43,613 nt of DNA from Chitinophagaceae bacterium (GTDB taxonomy: Bacteria; Bacteroidota; Bacteroidia; Chitinophagales; Chitinophagaceae): the NCBI GenBank assembly GCA_017856545.1, contig JAFMEV010000005.1, positions 1-43,613 of the forward strand, in the 5' to 3' direction. Below, in pieces: positions 18,276 through 27,299 of this stretch. The notes beneath the pieces were generated by a model. That model ran no database searches, was not told where the DNA came from, and saw nothing but the letters and a program-made list of their open reading frames with translations. The position numbers and the translations under genes were made by a program. The first letter of the stretch is position 1, and each line of letters opens with the position of its first letter.

Positions 18276-20116
18276 CCTCGAACATTTACTCCTTCTATAT
18301 AATTGAGAAATGCTTTATTGCAAACCCTATTTCCTCCTGGTGTTGGATAATTTCCTGTGAAATACCAATCACCTGTATTGGTAGGACAACACTCATGTAA
18401 GTCTTCAATTGTTTGATAAATCACTTCTACAGGAATTTGTATATTACTTGGGGTAATCAATTGTGCAATCTTATCTGAAATTTCTTCTGGTGAAAAAGGC
18501 TTATACAATTGCCTTACTACATTCTCAGTATGTAACTGTCCTGCCGCATCCAAAGATTTGATTTTTTGATAGGTCTCTTCAATTACATTTTTCATGCCTC
18601 TTTCTTCTAATAAAGCAATAGCTGCTTTAAATGCAATGAAATCACCCATTTTACTCATATCTATGCCATAACAGTCAGGATACCTAATCTGAGGTGCTGA
18701 AGAAACTACAATTATTTTTTTAGGTCCTAATCTTGACAACATTCTAATGATGCTTTCTTTTAAGGTAGTACCCCTCACAATGCTATCATCAATCACCACC
18801 AATGTATCTTCATCTTTTCTCACTGTGCCATAAGTAATATCGTACACGTGTTGTACCATTTCATTTCTATTGGCATCTTCTGTAATAAAGGTTCTTAACT
18901 TAACATCTTTAATGGCTATCTTTTCTTGTCTAATTTTTCGATTCACCATTTGTTCTAACTTCTCTTCATCAATGTCTTTGCCCCAACTTAAAATACGCTC
19001 TACTTTGATTTTATTTAAATAAGACTCCATCCCTTTTATCAATCCATAAAAAGCCACCTCGGCAGTATTAGGTATATAAGAGAAGATGGTATTTTTTAAG
19101 TCTTTTTCAATTCTATCCAATACAATTTTACTCAAGTGGTTGCCTAAAGCAATACGCTCACGATATATTTTTTCATCACTACCTCTAGAAAAATAAATTC
19201 TTTCGAAAGAACATGCGCGACGTTCTTTGGGCGCTAATATTTGTTCAATAGAATAATTACCCGCATCATCTATGATTAAAGCAGATCCTGGCATAAGTTC
19301 CAATACCTCATTTTCACCCACATTGAAAGTGGTTCTAATAGAGGCTCTTTCACTTGCTGCAACAATTACCTCCCCATCAATATAATAATATGCAGGACGA
19401 ATGCCATTTGCATCACGCATAATAAAACTATATCCGTTTCCAATTAAACCTCCAATGGTAAATCCACCATCAAATAAAGGAGCAGCTTTCTTTAATACAT
19501 TGACAATATTGGGTTCATTGGGATGCAAACCCTCTTCTTCCACTAAGAAATGATGAATCACTTCCATCATGGCAGCTAAATCACTTTGCTTTTCAAAAGC
19601 TCCTGGGTCAAAATTTATTTTTTGAAATAATTCATCTGTATTCACCAAGTTGAAATTACCGGCCAAAGCAATATTTTTACCAGGAACTAAATTTCTTTTG
19701 ATAAATGGATGACAAAACTCAACATTGTTTTTACCCTGTGTGCCATATCTCAAATGTCCTAATAATATCTCTCCCATAAAAGGCAGATGACCTTTCATTA
19801 AACCTGGATGCTTAGTAATATCTGGTTGGAATTTTTCTAATTCTTGAATTTCTAAACCAATCTTATAAAATAAATCGGCAATCGGTTGCGAAGCGTTGCT
19901 TCTTAATCGGTATAAAAATGGATTACCTGGTTCGATATTTAATTTGAGTGTTGCTAAACCTGCACCATCTTGACCACGATTGTGCTGCTTTTCCATCAGC
20001 AAATACAATTTGTTCAATCCATAAGTAACCGAACCTCTAGTTTGTAAATAATAAGAAAGTGGTTTACGAAGTCGGATAAAAGCTAGCCCACATTCGTGTT
20101 TAATCTCGTCACTCAT
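18269..20116 (-). CDS. PurF-like amidophosphoribosyltransferase (long class II glutamine amidotransferase)
   Basis: A 615-aa protein with an Ntn-type class II glutaminase domain and a C-terminal phosphoribosyltransferase domain. Cys9 (IKHECGLAF) would be the N-terminal nucleophile after removal of eight residues. RGQDGAG (48-54), GHLRYGT (120-126) and GNFNLVN (153-159) are glutaminase motifs. CSFERIYFSRGSD (312-324) and the PRPP loop VIDDSIVRGTT (461-471) are PurF hallmarks. PurF makes phosphoribosylamine, the first step of purine synthesis. Typical PurF is 470-510 aa; this one has insertions in the glutaminase half and a long C-terminus. Bacteroidetes often carry such a long paralogue next to a standard PurF, so its exact role is uncertain. 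It starts 11 bases after the SurA-like gene. Confidence 0.85.
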   Translation of the reverse strand: MSDEIKHECGLAFIRLRKPLSYYLQTRGSVTYGLNKLYLLMEKQHNRGQDGAGLATLKLNIEPGNPFLYRLRSNASQPIADLFYKIGLEIQELEKFQPDITKHPGLMKGHLPFMGEILLGHLRYGTQGKNNVEFCHPFIKRNLVPGKNIALAGNFNLVNTDELFQKINFDPGAFEKQSDLAAMMEVIHHFLVEEEGLHPNEPNIVNVLKKAAPLFDGGFTIGGLIGNGYSFIMRDANGIRPAYYYIDGEVIVAASERASIRTTFNVGENEVLELMPGSALIIDDAGNYSIEQILAPKERRACSFERIYFSRGSDEKIYRERIALGNHLSKIVLDRIEKDLKNTIFSYIPNTAEVAFYGLIKGMESYLNKIKVERILSWGKDIDEEKLEQMVNRKIRQEKIAIKDVKLRTFITEDANRNEMVQHVYDITYGTVRKDEDTLVVIDDSIVRGTTLKESIIRMLSRLGPKKIIVVSSAPQIRYPDCYGIDMSKMGDFIAFKAAIALLEERGMKNVIEETYQKIKSLDAAGQLHTENVVRQLYKPFSPEEISDKIAQLITPSNIQIPVEVIYQTIEDLHECCPTNTGDWYFTGNYPTPGGNRVCNKAFLNYIEGVNVRGY

Positions 20117-20127
20117 TGAAGTAATTC

Positions 20128-21513
20128 TTAATTAACCTTGGTAATATTATTCGCTACTTTATTCCAGTCTGTCAACTCTTTACAAGCACTGTATTCTGGA
20201 TCTAAATATATAAAATAATTGTTGATGTGCTCTTTAAACCATGTTTCTAAAGCTTTTGATTTCTTTTCTTCTAAAGCTCTAAACGACACTTTATTATAGT
20301 CTTCTTTTAAATTTTCTTTATGAGGCGCTGAAATTTCTTTAAAGTAAATTAAACGAACTGTTTTTCTTCCTCTTTCGTCCAAATAAACTTGTGGTTCAGA
20401 TATTTCACCAGGTTTCATATTCTTTACCACCATAATCATATCCTTATCTAATTGATCCAGATTAACATAAGCAGATCCATCATTACCTGTTATAGCACCA
20501 CCGCTAAACTTACTACCATCATCGTCACTATATTTATTCACTGCTTCACCAAATATTAATCTGCCGGCAAGCACTTCCTTTTTTACACTATCCAATAATT
20601 TCTTAGTGTCATTGATTTCATCATTGGTAATAGGAGGTATTCTTAAAATATGCTTTACCACGGCATCATCTCCAGATCTTGAAATTAATTGGATTAAATG
20701 GTAGCCAAATTTTGATTTAATGGGTGCAGAAATTTGACCTTCTTTTAATCTAAAAGAACCCGCCATAAAAGCTGGATCAAAGTTTCTTTCATTTCTATTT
20801 AAATTATACTGACCTAAATTTTCTTTAGCGCCTGGATCTTCTGAATACAATTTCACTAATTGATCAAAAGTATTAATACCTGCTTCGATTTGTTTTCTGT
20901 AACCCAATAGTTGACTGATAACATACTCTTCAATATCTCTATTAGCTTTTGGATGAACTACAATTTGAGCAATGGAAACCTCACTTTCATAAATTGGAAG
21001 ACTATCTTTAGAAATCTTATCATAATATAATCTTACTTCGTTTGGCGTGATTTTTATTTTCTCAACAATTTTTTCTTGCATGTCCTGCGCCAATTTTTGC
21101 TCTTTAATAGGAATACGGAAATCTTCTTTTAATTGAAAAATAGATTTACCTGCAATTTCTTCTAGTGCTTCCTTGGAACCAAATTCAGACATGAATCTTC
21201 TGATTTTAGTATCAATCATGTTTTCAACTTCTTCTTCAGTTACCACTAAAGAGTCTTTTTCTGATTGCAATACCAAGGCTTTTCTAATTAATTGACCTTC
21301 TAGTACCTGACAAGCTGTTGGTAGAATAGTGCCTTCCTGACCTTGTGATTGTCTTTTAAAGTCTGCAATGGCGTTATCAATATCCGACTTTAAGATATAC
21401 TTGTCTCCTACCGCACCTATAATTTTATCTGCGATTACTTTTTTAACCTGCGCTTGCGCAATAACCGATATAGTTAAAAATAAAATACTTAAAACAACGC
21501 TATGTAATTTCAT
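20128..21513 (-). CDS. SurA-like periplasmic peptidyl-prolyl isomerase/chaperone
   Basis: A 461-aa exported protein with a Sec signal peptide (cleavage near AQAQ, about 22). It has a SurA N-terminal helical domain (DKIIGAVGDKYILKSDIDNAI) and two parvulin-type PPIC domains (about 175-275 and 280-390; the first contains KSKFGYHLIQL). It should help outer-membrane proteins fold in the periplasm. Length and layout match E. coli SurA (428 aa). It lies downstream of infB but is separated from it by a hairpin and a near-consensus promoter, so it probably has its own transcript, shared with the PurF-like gene 11 bases further on. Confidence 0.88.
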   Translation of the reverse strand: MKLHSVVLSILFLTISVIAQAQVKKVIADKIIGAVGDKYILKSDIDNAIADFKRQSQGQEGTILPTACQVLEGQLIRKALVLQSEKDSLVVTEEEVENMIDTKIRRFMSEFGSKEALEEIAGKSIFQLKEDFRIPIKEQKLAQDMQEKIVEKIKITPNEVRLYYDKISKDSLPIYESEVSIAQIVVHPKANRDIEEYVISQLLGYRKQIEAGINTFDQLVKLYSEDPGAKENLGQYNLNRNERNFDPAFMAGSFRLKEGQISAPIKSKFGYHLIQLISRSGDDAVVKHILRIPPITNDEINDTKKLLDSVKKEVLAGRLIFGEAVNKYSDDDGSKFSGGAITGNDGSAYVNLDQLDKDMIMVVKNMKPGEISEPQVYLDERGRKTVRLIYFKEISAPHKENLKEDYNKVSFRALEEKKSKALETWFKEHINNYFIYLDPEYSACKELTDWNKVANNITKVN

Positions 21514-21531
21514 TCAATTTAAATTAGTATA

Positions 21532-21539
21532 CAAAGTAA
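21532..21539 (-). promoter_or_regulatory. Possible -7 element for the surA/purF-like pair
   Basis: TTACTTTG on the minus strand matches TAnnTTTG in 7 of 8 positions, 18 bases before the surA ATG and just after the infB terminator stem. Confidence 0.4.
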
Positions 21540-21540
21540 A

Positions 21541-21567
21541 AGCACCTGGGCGTTTAACCCAAGTGCT
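21541..21567 (-). terminator. Hairpin terminator after infB
   Basis: On the minus strand AGCACTTGGG pairs with CCCAGGTGCT (one U-G wobble) around a 7-base loop, followed by TTTACTTTG. The U-tract is interrupted, so readthrough into surA is possible. Confidence 0.6.
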
Positions 21568-21581
21568 ATTTCTTAATTTTA

Positions 21582-24407
21582 TTATAAAGTACGTTTTACT
21601 TCCTCTTCTTCGAAGGCTTCAACAATATCACCTGCTTTTAAGTCCGCAAAGTTTTTAATCGTTAAACCACATTCCATATTAGAAGACACTTCTTTAACAT
21701 CATCCTTGTAACGCTTCAAGCTGCCCAATTCAGCTGCTTGACCTTCTCCTTTTGGATACTCAACAATACCATCTCTAATAATACGGATTTTGCTATTTCT
21801 AGAAATCTTACCGTCTAATACATAACAACCAGCAACAGTTGCTTTATCAAACTTATATACTTCTCTAACTTCTACATTGGCAACAATCTTCTCCTGAATC
21901 TTTGGCTCCAACATACCTTCCATCGCGCTCTTGATTTCATCAATAGCGTTATAGATAATTGAATACATTTTAATTTCAACACCTTCTGCTTCTGCCAATT
22001 TATTCGCTTGCATACTTGGTCTTACATTAAAACCAATTATAATGGCATCAGAAGCTGCAGACAATAACACATCTGATTCAGAAATTTGACCTACCCCTTT
22101 TAAAACTACTCTTACTGCAATTTCTTCTGTAGATAATTTTTGTAATGAGTCACTTAAGGCCTCCACAGAACCATCCACATCACCTTTGATGATAATATTT
22201 AATTCTTTGAAGTTTCCTAAAGCCAAACGACGACCAATCTCGTCTAAAGTAATATGTTTTCTTGTTCTTAAACCCTGCTCTCTTAATAATTGAGCACGCT
22301 TGGTTGCTAATTCTTTTGCTTCCGCTTCATCATCGTATACTTTGAATTTCTCACCAGCTTGTGGTGCACCATTCAAACCTAAAATCACCACTGGTGTTGA
22401 AGGTGGGGCTACATCAATTCTTTGATTACGCTCATTGAACATTGCTTTAACACGACCATAGAACTGACCTGATAAAATTAAATCACCTTGACGTAAAGTT
22501 CCATTTTGTACTAAGATGGTTGCAACATATCCACGCCCTTTATCTAAAGAAGCTTCAATAATGGTTCCAGTTGCTTCTCTATTTGGATTAGCTTTTAAAT
22601 CTAAAATTTCAGATTCTAATAAAACTTTTTCTAATAAAGCGTCTACATTCAAACCTTGTTTAGCAGACAATTCTTGGTTTTGGAATTTACCACCCCAAGC
22701 TTCTACTAAGATATTCATTTGAGATAACTGCTCGTATATTTTTTGAGGATTCGCTCCGTCTTTATCAATTTTATTCACCGCAAAAATCATTGGAACATTT
22801 GCAGCTTGTGAGTGACTGATTGCTTCTTTTGTTTGTGGCATCACCGCGTCATCAGCAGCCACCACAATAATAGAAATATCTGTTACTTTAGCACCACGAG
22901 CACGCATAGCTGTAAAGGCTTCGTGACCTGGTGTATCTAAGAAAGTAATTGCTTTTCCATTGGGTAAGGTTACTTCGTAAGCACCAATATGTTGAGTGAT
23001 ACCACCGGCCTCACCTGCAACCACATTTGCATTACGAATATAATCTAGTAAAGATGTCTTACCGTGATCCACGTGACCCATGATGGTTACAATTGGAGGA
23101 CGCTCTACTAAATTTGCTTGATCTTCTGCTTCTTCTTCCTCATCCATTTCTTCTGCTTCTTCTAATCCAACAAATTCCACTTCAAATCCAAATTCACTTG
23201 CAACCAATTCAATAACCTCTGCATCTAAACGTTGGTTAATAGATACCATGATACCCAAGTTCATACACTTGCTAATGATATCAGCGAAGCTTACATCCAT
23301 CAAACTTGACAATTCACTCACTGTAACAAATTCCGTTACTTGTAATTTGTTATCTTCTCTTAGTTCATTGTTTTCGTTTTCTGCAGCTTCTTCTCTTCTA
23401 GCTCTTCTGTATTTAGACTTCAAACTCTTACCTCTACCACCTTGGCCAGATAATTTAGCTTGTGTTTCTTTGATCTTATCTTGAATTGCTTTTTGATCGA
23501 TTTCTTTTTGCTCTGCAGTTTGCGGTGCATTTCTTCTGCCACCACCCGCTTGACCTGGACGATTGTTAGGACGATTTCCTTGATAACCCCCACCTTGTGG
23601 ACGATTGCCTTGGTATCCACCTCCTCCTTGAGGACGGTTTCCACCAGCTTGTTGCTGTTGACCACCACCACCTTGAGGACGATTGCCACCACCTTGAACT
23701 GGTATACGTTTGCGTACACGTTTTTCCTCTTGACTCAATGGCTTAGGACGCGTGTCGCTATTGATTGGCAAATCAATTTTTCCTAAAATGGTAGGACCTG
23801 TTAATTTATCAGCTTGAATATTGGTAATCTCGCCATGCACATTTTCTGGTGCAATAGAATGATCTTCTGGAGGCGCAGGTGTCGCTTCTTTTGTAGCTTT
23901 TGTTTTCTTTGCAGAAGACTTGGTTTCACCATCAGCTGCCTTCGCAGCATCTTCCACTTTAGATGTTTCCGCTGTAGGCTCAGCAGCTTTCTTAGTTGTT
24001 TTCTTTGGTCTAGTAGATGAATCGATTAATGATAAATCTATTTTATTCACCACTTTAGGCGCTTCTACTTCTGGAGCCTCAATTTTTACAGACTCTACAG
24101 GAGCAGCAGGCACTTCTTTGGTTTCAGCCGCCTTCACTACTTTAGCAGGTTTAGGCTCTGCAGCAACTACTTTTTTATCAGCAGCAGCACCTTTTGGCAA
24201 CTCCACATGATCTGCTTTATTTTTTGCAACCTTATCACTTTGGAATTCTGCTTGCAAAGCATAATACTGATCTTCAGTTAATTTAGCTGTTGGCTTTAGG
24301 TCATCCTTCGGAAAACCTTTTTTGCTCAAGAATTCAATCAAGGTATCTTGACCGATGTTAAATTCTTTAGCTGCTGCTAACAGTCTTGGTAGTTTCAATT
24401 CTGACAT
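21582..24407 (-). CDS. infB: Translation initiation factor IF-2
   Basis: A 941-aa IF-2. The N-terminus is a small helical IF2_N domain ([27 protein letters not shown]). Then comes a long Lys/Ala/Glu/Pro-rich linker (about 70-200), a Gly/Asn/Arg/Pro/Gln-rich stretch with repeated NRPQGGG units (about 240-300), a second IF2_N domain (about 355-415) and the G domain. G1 is GHVDHGKTS (about 444-452), with DTPGHEAF and NKID after it. Domains II-IV follow, to a short acidic end. It binds initiator tRNA and the 30S subunit. The length is typical of Bacteroidetes. It is third in the rimP-nusA-infB order conserved across bacteria. Confidence 0.98.
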   Translation of the reverse strand: MSELKLPRLLAAAKEFNIGQDTLIEFLSKKGFPKDDLKPTAKLTEDQYYALQAEFQSDKVAKNKADHVELPKGAAADKKVVAAEPKPAKVVKAAETKEVPAAPVESVKIEAPEVEAPKVVNKIDLSLIDSSTRPKKTTKKAAEPTAETSKVEDAAKAADGETKSSAKKTKATKEATPAPPEDHSIAPENVHGEITNIQADKLTGPTILGKIDLPINSDTRPKPLSQEEKRVRKRIPVQGGGNRPQGGGGQQQQAGGNRPQGGGGYQGNRPQGGGYQGNRPNNRPGQAGGGRRNAPQTAEQKEIDQKAIQDKIKETQAKLSGQGGRGKSLKSKYRRARREEAAENENNELREDNKLQVTEFVTVSELSSLMDVSFADIISKCMNLGIMVSINQRLDAEVIELVASEFGFEVEFVGLEEAEEMDEEEEAEDQANLVERPPIVTIMGHVDHGKTSLLDYIRNANVVAGEAGGITQHIGAYEVTLPNGKAITFLDTPGHEAFTAMRARGAKVTDISIIVVAADDAVMPQTKEAISHSQAANVPMIFAVNKIDKDGANPQKIYEQLSQMNILVEAWGGKFQNQELSAKQGLNVDALLEKVLLESEILDLKANPNREATGTIIEASLDKGRGYVATILVQNGTLRQGDLILSGQFYGRVKAMFNERNQRIDVAPPSTPVVILGLNGAPQAGEKFKVYDDEAEAKELATKRAQLLREQGLRTRKHITLDEIGRRLALGNFKELNIIIKGDVDGSVEALSDSLQKLSTEEIAVRVVLKGVGQISESDVLLSAASDAIIIGFNVRPSMQANKLAEAEGVEIKMYSIIYNAIDEIKSAMEGMLEPKIQEKIVANVEVREVYKFDKATVAGCYVLDGKISRNSKIRIIRDGIVEYPKGEGQAAELGSLKRYKDDVKEVSSNMECGLTIKNFADLKAGDIVEAFEEEEVKRTL
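23591..23687 (-). repeat. Imperfect 19-bp repeats encoding NRPQGGG units in infB
   Basis: Three copies of a CACCTTGAGGACGATTGCC-like unit occur at 23591-23609, 23624-23642 and 23669-23687, spaced 33 and 45 bases apart. They encode the repeated NRPQGGG segment of the disordered IF-2 linker. The even 3-base multiples keep frame. Confidence 0.7.
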
Positions 24408-24451
24408 TCTATTGTTTTTTGCCCCGATTTGACGGGACTAGTAACCTAATA

Positions 24452-24459
24452 CAAATATA
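24452..24459 (-). promoter_or_regulatory. Possible internal promoter for infB
   Basis: TATATTTG on the minus strand is an exact TAnnTTTG match in the 67-base nusA-infB gap, 44 bases before the infB ATG. No -33 TTTG is found at normal spacing, and AT-rich sequence makes chance matches likely. Confidence 0.3.
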
Positions 24460-24474
24460 CTTCTAATTCAAAGG

Positions 24475-25725
24475 CTATTCACCTTTGTCAAACTCTTCTT
24501 GTAAGATTCGACGAACTTCTTCAATCGTTTCTTTTTCTAAGTCTGTTCTTCTCTCTAATTCTTCAGCGCTTAATTTTAATACACTTCTTCCTGTATCACA
24601 ACCCACACGCTTAAATTCATCAATTACCCATGGCTCAATTTCATCTGTAAACTCGTCCATATCGATATCAAATTCTTCTAGTACTTCTTGATCTTCTCTA
24701 TAAACATCTAATTCGTAGCCAGTTAATTCAGAAGCCAATTTGATATTCACCCCTCTACGACCAATCGCTAAAGAAACTTGATCAGCTTGTAAATACACTT
24801 CTGCACGTTTTGTTTCTGAATTGATGTTCATGAAACTAATTTTTGCAGGAGTTAATGAACGCTGAATTAATAATTGAGTATTGGTAGTAAAATTGATTAC
24901 ATCAATATTTTCATTCTTTAATTCTCTAACAATTCCGTGAATACGAGAACCTTTCATACCCACACAAGCACCTACTGGATCGATACGATCATCGAAAGAT
25001 TCAACTGCTACTTTAGCACGCTCTCCTGGTTCACGTACAATTTTCTTAATGGTGATTAAGCCATCAAAAATTTCTGGAACTTCAATCTCTAATAATTTAG
25101 CTAAGAACAATGGATTAGTTCTTGATAAGATAATTACTGGAGTATTATTTTTCATATCTACTCTAGCAATAACCGCTCTGATATTTTCACCTTTTTTGAA
25201 AAAGTCTTGTGGAATTTGTTCAGTCTTAGGTAAAATCAATTCATTACCTTCTTCATCTAATAACAATACTTCTTTCTTCCATACTTGATAAATCTCTGCG
25301 TTAATAATTTCACCGATTCTATCAGAGTATTTTTTCACCAAAGCATTTTTCTTTAAATCATTGATACGAGATGCCAATGTTTGCTTTGCAGCTAAGATAG
25401 CACGACGACCAAAATCATAAATATTTACTTCTTCTAACAATTCTTCACCGATCTCAAAGTCAGGCTCTATCTTGATTGCATCAGAGTAAGAAACTTCAGC
25501 TAATGGATTGTCCACATCATCATCAGGTCTGATTTCACGACGACGGATAATTTCCAAGTCACCTTTTTCAGCGTTAACAATAACGTCAAAGTTTTCGTCA
25601 CTTCCGTATTTTTTTCTCAATAAAGTTTTAAATACATCTTCTACAACTTTCATCATCGTAGGACGATCTATACTTTCTGCGTCTTTAAACTCTTGGAACG
25701 CTTCTATCAAATTTATACTTGCCAT
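24475..25725 (-). CDS. nusA: Transcription termination/antitermination factor NusA
   Basis: A 416-aa NusA. The N-terminal RNA-polymerase-binding domain (NLIEAFQEFKDAESIDRPTM...) is followed by an S1 domain (about 130-200) and tandem KH domains: VGACVGMKGSRIHGIVRELKNE and LAIGRRGVNIKLASELTGYE. An acidic C-terminus ends in a helical segment. I chose the ATG at 25725 (MASINLIEAF), the family's usual N-terminus; an in-frame ATG at 25743 would add six residues. NusA controls pausing, termination and antitermination. It lies 38 bases after rimP and 67 before infB. The hairpin in the operon leader is a natural place for NusA autoregulation. Confidence 0.97.
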   Translation of the reverse strand: MASINLIEAFQEFKDAESIDRPTMMKVVEDVFKTLLRKKYGSDENFDVIVNAEKGDLEIIRRREIRPDDDVDNPLAEVSYSDAIKIEPDFEIGEELLEEVNIYDFGRRAILAAKQTLASRINDLKKNALVKKYSDRIGEIINAEIYQVWKKEVLLLDEEGNELILPKTEQIPQDFFKKGENIRAVIARVDMKNNTPVIILSRTNPLFLAKLLEIEVPEIFDGLITIKKIVREPGERAKVAVESFDDRIDPVGACVGMKGSRIHGIVRELKNENIDVINFTTNTQLLIQRSLTPAKISFMNINSETKRAEVYLQADQVSLAIGRRGVNIKLASELTGYELDVYREDQEVLEEFDIDMDEFTDEIEPWVIDEFKRVGCDTGRSVLKLSAEELERRTDLEKETIEEVRRILQEEFDKGE

Positions 25726-25763
25726 AACATAATTTTTTTTCAAGCCATTTGCTTGATGATTTG

Positions 25764-26234
25764 TTAAAATTGAATTTGAACTATAGTTGATTTAATATTC
25801 TCAAATGGTATTAATAATTGTTGAGTCACTGCTTTCTTTCCTTTCCCTTCTGTAAACTCAATAATAATATCTTCTTCTGCCACAGTAGTCAATACACCTT
25901 CTTTCACCGTTTCGTCATTTAATGTAACCGCCACTTTTCTTCCGATATTTTTGGTGTACTGTCTTTTAAACAATAAAGGCTCATCCACACCAGGAGAAGA
26001 TATTTCTAAAGCAAAATCACCTTCTGGAAACCAAGCTGCTTCTTCAATGGCTTTGTATAATTTTCGGTTAAAATAGATGCATTTTTCAATAGGCAAACCA
26101 TTATCGCCATCTAGGAATACTTTAATAATATGCCCAGGCTTCACCTTAATATATACCAAGAAATAATTGGGCTCCTCTGCCAACAGTGGTTCCAATATTT
26201 CTAATACCCTTGCTTTTAAGTCGTTTACTTCCAT
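25764..26234 (-). CDS. rimP: Ribosome maturation factor RimP
   Basis: A 156-aa RimP (YhbC/DUF150) with LEPLLAEEPNYFLVYIKVKPGHIIKVFLDGDNGLPIEK-type N-terminal sequence (identified by its parts ILEPLL and VFLDGDNG), FALEISSPGVDEPLLFKRQY, the family signature, and a C-terminal SH3-like domain. It is needed for late 30S maturation. I chose the ATG at 26234 (MEVNDLKARV) because it gives family length. An in-frame ATG at 26273 would add MKGTKSFPSSFLN and would put a strong hairpin inside the coding region. The gene heads the rimP-nusA-infB operon and has a consensus promoter about 60 bases upstream. Confidence 0.93.
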   Translation of the reverse strand: MEVNDLKARVLEILEPLLAEEPNYFLVYIKVKPGHIIKVFLDGDNGLPIEKCIYFNRKLYKAIEEAAWFPEGDFALEISSPGVDEPLLFKRQYTKNIGRKVAVTLNDETVKEGVLTTVAEEDIIIEFTEGKGKKAVTQQLLIPFENIKSTIVQIQF

Positions 26235-26247
26235 GTTTAAAAAAGAA

Positions 26248-26271
26248 GAAGGGAACGACTTCGTTCCCTTC
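26248..26271 (-). promoter_or_regulatory. Leader hairpin with U-tract before rimP (candidate attenuator)
   Basis: A perfect 11-bp stem (GAAGGGAACGA with TCGTTCCCTTC) has a 2-base spacer at its centre, so the real loop is about 4 bases. On the minus strand it is followed by TTCTTTTTTAAAC and then the rimP ATG. It lies between the predicted transcription start (about 26286) and the start codon. The shape is that of an intrinsic terminator located in a 5' leader. Confidence 0.6.
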
Positions 26272-26292
26272 ATTTCTCTGCTTATTCTGGAA

Positions 26293-26300
26293 CAAAGGTA
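26293..26300 (-). promoter_or_regulatory. -7 promoter element for rimP-nusA-infB
   Basis: TACCTTTG on the minus strand is an exact TAnnTTTG match, 58 bases upstream of the rimP ATG. The leader of about 50 bases is longer than for other genes in this window and carries the hairpin. Confidence 0.6.
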
Positions 26301-26342
26301 ATAAAACGGGATGAAATAACCCAATAATATTGCCTATAGCTG

Positions 26343-26350
26343 TATTTTTG
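26343..26350 (+). promoter_or_regulatory. -7 promoter element for the DUF4834-like gene
   Basis: TATTTTTG is an exact TAnnTTTG match ending 4 bases before the ATG at 26355 and 7 before the ATG at 26358. It is divergent from the rimP promoter. Confidence 0.5.
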
Positions 26351-26354
26351 TGCC

Positions 26355-26603
26355 ATGATGAAGATGTTATTATATGGCTTATTAATCTATTTCTTATACA
26401 AAGTCATCTTTGAAATAGTGGTACCAGTAAGTAGAGGGGTAAAATCGGTTCGCCAAAATATGGAGCAAATGCAGGCAGCTGCTAAAAAAGCTCAGGAGCA
26501 ACATAATGCCCATTACCAGCAACAACAAACGCAGGCAAATAAGCCCAAAGTGGAGACGGTTGATGCAGAATATATTGATTTTGAAGAAGTTAAGAAGAAA
26601 TAA
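26355..26603 (+). CDS. Small membrane protein, DUF4834-like
   Basis: An 82-aa protein with one N-terminal membrane segment (LLYGLLIYFLYKVIFEIVVPV), a basic amphipathic Gln/Ala-rich helix (QNMEQMQAAAKKAQEQHNAH), a Gln-rich linker and a conserved-looking acidic end (DAEYIDFEEVK). This layout matches the DUF4834 family found in Bacteroidetes beside rimP. No function is known to me. The second ATG (26358) may be the true start, because the promoter ends only 4 bases before the first. It is convergent with the HAD phosphatase gene 16 bases away. Confidence 0.75.
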   Translation: MMKMLLYGLLIYFLYKVIFEIVVPVSRGVKSVRQNMEQMQAAAKKAQEQHNAHYQQQQTQANKPKVETVDAEYIDFEEVKKK

Positions 26604-26619
26604 GTCTTAAAAGTCCCCT

Positions 26620-27237
26620 TTAACTAATTAAAAGGTCTTTTTCTACCCGCATACCTGGCTGAAGATATAAAACCTGCAAGCCAATAGACGCAGCAGCAAT
26701 GATATTAGGCTCATTGTCATCAATAAATATAGTTTCTCCTGCTTTTAACCCTTCTTTATCCAAAATAAACTGAAAAGAGGCTGGATCTGGTTTTCTTTGA
26801 CCCATTTTATGCGAAAAATAGGGTGTTTTGAAAAGACTTTCGAAATTTCCGCCTATTTCACGTTCAAATTGTGGGATAAATTGATCGTAATGAATCTGAT
26901 TGGTGTTGGAATACAAAAAAGTAGCATATTGACCATTATGGGCTTTTACCCAATCAATACTCTCTTTTCTATAACCTACTAATAAGGCATTCCAAGCATC
27001 CATAATTTGTTGATGCGTTAGGTTTAAGTTATAAAGCGTATTGAATCCTTTGCAAAATTCAGTTTCATTAATTAGCCCTTTTTCAAGATCAAAAAATATT
27101 TGATCAGATTTATTTAAAGTAAAATGATTTTCAATATTGGGCACACCTAATTGATCAAAGGCATCATACATTTTTACGAAATCAATATCGTACAACACAT
27201 TGCCTAAATCAAAAATTAAATTCTTAGTATTGGACAT
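26620..27237 (-). CDS. HAD-superfamily phosphatase, YihX-like
   Basis: A 205-aa HAD subfamily IA hydrolase. Motif I is FDLGNVLYDID with nucleophile Asp10; motif II is in FLYSNTNQIH; motif III lysine is in KMGQRKPDP; motif IV is FIDDNEPN. The N-terminal pattern (DLGNV followed by a DIDF segment) resembles E. coli YihX, an alpha-glucose-1-phosphate phosphatase. Small HADs change substrate easily, so only a sugar- or metabolite-phosphatase role can be inferred. The length is normal and the cap domain is the four-helix type. Confidence 0.87.
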   Translation of the reverse strand: MSNTKNLIFDLGNVLYDIDFVKMYDAFDQLGVPNIENHFTLNKSDQIFFDLEKGLINETEFCKGFNTLYNLNLTHQQIMDAWNALLVGYRKESIDWVKAHNGQYATFLYSNTNQIHYDQFIPQFEREIGGNFESLFKTPYFSHKMGQRKPDPASFQFILDKEGLKAGETIFIDDNEPNIIAAASIGLQVLYLQPGMRVEKDLLIS

Positions 27238-27287
27238 AAAGTGATTATAAACTTTGATGAAGATAAATCAAAGCTTTCAAATATTTG

Positions 27288-27295
27288 TACATTTG
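27288..27295 (+). promoter_or_regulatory. -7 promoter element abutting the VOC-protein gene
   Basis: TACATTTG is an exact TAnnTTTG match ending 4 bases before the ATG at 27300; transcription would begin at about the start codon. Confidence 0.55.
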
Positions 27296-27299
27296 AAAT

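Noticed and set aside
23460-23786. A 108-codon plus-strand frame and a 99-codon alternative minus-strand frame within infB
   Set aside because: They arise from the repetitive, biased codons of the IF-2 linker; they have no promoter, and infB fully explains the region.
26235-26324. N-terminal extension of RimP from ATG 26324
   Set aside because: It would cross the promoter and leader hairpin and exceed family length; the ATG at 26234 fits. The shorter extension from 26273 remains possible and is noted with rimP.
26608-26642. Imperfect inverted repeat between the DUF4834-like and HAD genes
   Set aside because: AAAAGTCCCCTTTAA against AAAAGACCTTTTAA leaves mismatches and a bulge; it may be a weak terminator but is not convincing.
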